Below are positions 6,646-8,625 of a stretch of 8,625 nucleotides of DNA, in pieces. Origin of the DNA: Stagnihabitans sp038323315 (GTDB lineage Bacteria > Pseudomonadota > Alphaproteobacteria > Rhodobacterales > Rhodobacteraceae). Every line of letters begins with the position of its first letter. The stretch's first letter is position 1. The stretch spans positions 1 through 8,625 of the forward strand of contig JBBQGU010000161.1 in the NCBI GenBank assembly GCA_038323315.1, given 5' to 3'. Made by a program: the position numbers and the translations under genes. A model generated the notes under the pieces. That model saw only the letters and a list, made by a program, of their open reading frames with translations, was not told where the DNA came from and searched no databases.

Positions 6646-7229
6646 TGGACGCAGGTGTAACTTTGATTGTCAGGACGGCGCGACTGACTCTGCGCGAACC
6701 CAGGTCGGGTGCCAGGGTCGTGATGGGCTGGCCGTTGTCGCTGGGGGAACGCTGGCTGTTTTTGGCGCTGATAGCGGTCATGTCGGCGCTGCTTGCAGAA
6801 TTGCTGCTGGCCCTTTCGCCGCAGGGTGCCGACACGGCGATGGTTGCGCTTTTGTCCAGTCCCATCACCTTTGCTGGTCTGCAGTTCGCTGCTCTTGGAA
6901 TTCTGACGGGATTGCTGTTCTTCCTCGGCCTCCCCTTCGGCGGCAAGGGGCGCTTTGGCGAGGCTTTGGCGTTGGTCGGATGGTTGCAAACCTTGCTGCT
7001 GGCGCTGCAAATCGCGCAGATTGTGGCGATGGTGGTTTTTCCGGTGCTGGGGGTACTGATTGTCGCGGTTGGTCTGGTGATGACACTGTGGCTATTGACC
7101 AACTTCACAGCAGAACTACATCAATTTCAATCGCTTGGCTGGACACTTTTCGGAATCATCGCAGCTTTCGTGGCGCTGGTCGTTGTGCTGTCAGTGGGAA
7201 TAATCATGATTGCTGGTGTAAGGGTCTGA
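6645..7229 (+). CDS. Yip1-like membrane protein, second of two
   Basis: A 194-residue membrane protein with the clearer Yip1-type pattern: an N-terminal amphipathic part (RTARLTLREPRSGARVVM, residues 10-27), then membrane segments at about 37-57, 77-97, 108-130, 131-153 and 166-191. The loop LPFGGKGRFGEALALVGWLQ ahead of the third segment is family-typical. The ATG at 6645 overlaps the stop of the previous gene in TGATG, so a longer frame beginning at 6612 inside that gene is unlikely. It ends 2 nt before sufS, and the ribosome binding site of sufS lies in its last codons. Function is unknown. It may pair with the first Yip1-like protein, since the two are adjacent, coupled and share the GGKG motif, but they are otherwise quite different in sequence. 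Confidence 0.8.
   Translation: MDAGVTLIVRTARLTLREPRSGARVVMGWPLSLGERWLFLALIAVMSALLAELLLALSPQGADTAMVALLSSPITFAGLQFAALGILTGLLFFLGLPFGGKGRFGEALALVGWLQTLLLALQIAQIVAMVVFPVLGVLIVAVGLVMTLWLLTNFTAELHQFQSLGWTLFGIIAAFVALVVVLSVGIIMIAGVRV
7220..7224 (+). promoter_or_regulatory. Ribosome binding site of sufS
   Basis: AAGGG, inside the last codons of the preceding gene, is 7 nt from the ATG at 7232. It decides the start: the same frame is open far upstream (from 6980), but that extension overlaps the Yip1-like gene and does not resemble SufS. Confidence 0.65.
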
Positions 7230-7231
7230 CC

Positions 7232-8449
7232 ATGCTTGACGTTGAAAAAGTCCGCGCCGATTTTCCGATATTGGCCCGACAGGTCAATGGCAAGCCATTG
7301 GTCTATCTTGACAATGGTGCGTCGGCGCAAAAACCGCAGGTGGTGATCGATGCGGTGACGCGGACCTATGCCCAGGAATATGCAAATGTTCACAGGGGTC
7401 TGCATTACCTTTCGAACCTTGCGACCGACAATTATGAAGCTGCGCGGGGCAAGATTGCGCGGTTTTTGGGGGCGTCGGAGGATCATATCGTCTTTGCTAC
7501 AGGGACGACCGAGGCGATCAATCTGGTGTCCTACGCATGGGCAGCCCCTCGGTTTCAAGCGGGGGACGAGATTGTTCTGTCGATCATGGAACATCATGCC
7601 AATATCGTTCCGTGGCATTTCCTGCGCGAACGGCAGGGCGTGGTGATCAAATGGGTCGAGGTGGACGCAAACGGCGATCTGGACCCCGAGGCCGTGCTGG
7701 CGGCGATCGGGCCCCGCACGCGGTTGGTGGCGGTCACGCATATGTCCAACGTGCTTGGCACGGTGGTGGACGTGGCCGCAATCTGCAAGGGCGCACGCGA
7801 GCGTGGCGTGCCTGTGTTGGTTGATGGCAGTCAGGCAGCGGTGCATATGCCGGTGGATGTCATGGAACTGGGCTGCGATTTTTATGCCATCACAGGGCAT
7901 AAGCTTTATGGACCAAGTGGTTCCGGTGCGATCTTCATCCATCCTGACAGGATGGCCGAGATGCGTCCGTTTCTGGGGGGTGGCGATATGATCCGCGATG
8001 TGACGCGGGACACCGTCACCTGGAACGACCCGCCAATGAAGTTTGAGGCGGGGACGCCGGGGATTGTCCAGCAGATCGGGCTGGGTGTGGCGTTGGATTA
8101 TCTGATGGATCTTGGGATGGCGAATGTCGCGCTGCATGAGCGTGAATTGCGGGATTATGCCCGCAGCCGCCTGGACGGATTGAATTGGGTGCAAGTGCAG
8201 GGCAATTCGGCGGGCAAGGGGGCAATCTTCTCGTTCATGCTGGACGGGGCTGCCCATGCGCATGACATCTCGACCGTGCTGGACAAGCGCGGGGTTGCGG
8301 TCAGGGCCGGCACGCATTGTGCCATGCCGTTGATGCAGCATTTTGGCCTGACGGCGACCTGCCGCGCGTCATTTGGCTTGTACAACACCAAGGCCGAGGT
8401 TGATGTGCTGGTGTCGGCGCTGGAGCTGTGTCACGAACTGTTTGCCTGA
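7232..8449 (+). CDS. sufS: Class II cysteine desulfurase SufS
   Basis: SufS is the PLP-dependent desulfurase of the SUF pathway; its persulfide is normally passed to SufE or SufU and then to SufB. The 405-residue protein matches the family length (E. coli 406). Visible landmarks are VRADFPIL and PLVYLDNGASAQKP at the N terminus, the TGTTEAINLV phosphate loop, EHHANIVPW with the PLP-stacking His, VDGSQA with the PLP-nitrogen Asp, the PLP lysine Lys224 in TGHKLYGPSGSG, the dimer loop around FEAGTPGIVQ, and catalytic Cys363 in AGTHCAMPLM, the RxGxHC type of class II enzymes. The start follows the second Yip1-like gene by 2 nt. It is the last gene of the plus-strand array. No sufE or sufU is visible, so the sulfur acceptor must lie elsewhere or be replaced. 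This enzyme and the class I desulfurase at the front are distinct types, not a recent duplication. Confidence 0.96.
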   Translation: MLDVEKVRADFPILARQVNGKPLVYLDNGASAQKPQVVIDAVTRTYAQEYANVHRGLHYLSNLATDNYEAARGKIARFLGASEDHIVFATGTTEAINLVSYAWAAPRFQAGDEIVLSIMEHHANIVPWHFLRERQGVVIKWVEVDANGDLDPEAVLAAIGPRTRLVAVTHMSNVLGTVVDVAAICKGARERGVPVLVDGSQAAVHMPVDVMELGCDFYAITGHKLYGPSGSGAIFIHPDRMAEMRPFLGGGDMIRDVTRDTVTWNDPPMKFEAGTPGIVQQIGLGVALDYLMDLGMANVALHERELRDYARSRLDGLNWVQVQGNSAGKGAIFSFMLDGAAHAHDISTVLDKRGVAVRAGTHCAMPLMQHFGLTATCRASFGLYNTKAEVDVLVSALELCHELFA

Positions 8450-8464
8450 ACCAGACGGTGTCAG
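8446..8464. terminator. Hairpin across the convergent stop codons, possible weak terminator
   Basis: CTGAACC (8446-8452) can pair with GGT-G-TCAG (8457-8464) around an AGAC loop, with one bulged G. The stem contains the sufS stop codon and the stop codon of the minus-strand gene. Neither strand has a T tract after it, so an intrinsic terminator is only weakly supported. No other terminator-like structure is visible between the two genes. Confidence 0.3.
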
Positions 8465-8625
8465 AACAGCAGATCGTCGAAGAACAGGGTCGTGGCACCC
8501 GCCAGAACCAGCTTGAAATCGGCTTTGCCGTCGCCGTCATGATCGGCCAGAATCTGAACACCTGTGTTCATCGGTTTCCAGCGCAACTGCCCCTCCACCT
8601 CGGTAAAGCCTGCGCGGTTGATCCA
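8461..8625 (-). CDS. C-terminal end of an RTX/serralysin-type calcium-binding protein (5' part outside window)
   Basis: The minus strand is open from the right edge to a TGA whose complement is at 8461-8463, giving the last 54 residues of a longer protein. It is easily missed because no start codon is needed inside the window. The segment ADHDGDGKADFKLVLAG has the DxDGDxxxD pattern of a calcium-binding loop, followed by a strand and the ending TTLFFDDLLF. This resembles the C-terminal module of serralysin-like and other RTX proteins (xGDxNGDGxADFxIxLxG, then a hydrophobic DFLL-like end), which in those proteins acts with the type I secretion signal. Such proteins are secreted and fold on binding calcium outside the cell. 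The catalytic or repeat part, if any, is beyond the window, so the full function cannot be stated. It converges on sufS with an 11-bp gap and is probably unrelated to Fe-S assembly. Confidence 0.72.
   Translation of the reverse strand, partial: WINRAGFTEVEGQLRWKPMNTGVQILADHDGDGKADFKLVLAGATTLFFDDLLF

Noticed and set aside
7127..8341. Long minus-strand open frame opposite sufS
   Set aside because: It mirrors the codon pattern of sufS; its translation is rich in Arg, His and Pro with no recognisable domain, as expected for an antisense shadow in GC-rich DNA.

Overview
This window is most of a SUF iron-sulfur cluster assembly operon from an alphaproteobacterium, most likely a member of the Rhodobacterales/Roseobacter group. 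The evidence is high GC with G/C-ending codons, the gene order (Rrf2 regulator, desulfurase, sufB, accessory genes, sufC, sufD, Yip1-type genes, sufS), an IscR lacking the usual cysteine ligands, and a neighbouring RTX-like gene. The genus cannot be fixed from the sequence alone.

Layout on the plus strand: the 3' end of an IscR-like Rrf2 regulator (2-271), a short class I (IscS/NifS-like) cysteine desulfurase (about 294-1337), sufB (1377-2876), a 93-nt gap holding two small inverted repeats, an unrecognised three-helix membrane protein (2970-3512), a small methyltransferase-fold protein (3528-4115), sufC (4128-4883), sufD (4883-6148), two consecutive Yip1-like membrane proteins (6148-6645 and 6645-7229), and sufS (7232-8449). 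Three successive junctions (sufC/sufD, sufD/first Yip1, first/second Yip1) are TGATG overlaps and most other gaps are a few bases, so the array reads as one transcription unit. On the minus strand, converging on sufS with an 11-bp gap, is the C-terminal end of an RTX/serralysin-type calcium-binding protein (8461-8625, continuing beyond the window).

How the genes work together: the desulfurases take sulfur from cysteine. SufB, SufC and SufD form the ATP-driven scaffold on which Fe-S clusters are built; the key residues (SufB Cys257, Cys409, Glu438; SufD His358; the SufC ATPase motifs) are all visible. The IscR-like protein is the expected repressor and sensor of the operon, but its promoter lies left of the window. 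No sufE, sufU, sufA or sufT is present, and the operon appears to end at sufS.

The least explained part is the accessory set inside the operon: four genes (three membrane proteins and one methyltransferase-like protein) with no described role in Fe-S assembly. Other points of interest are the cysteine-poor IscR, a substituted cofactor-site motif in the first desulfurase, an AT-rich patch inside that gene with a palindrome resembling an iron-control element, and a hairpin spanning both stop codons at the convergent end.
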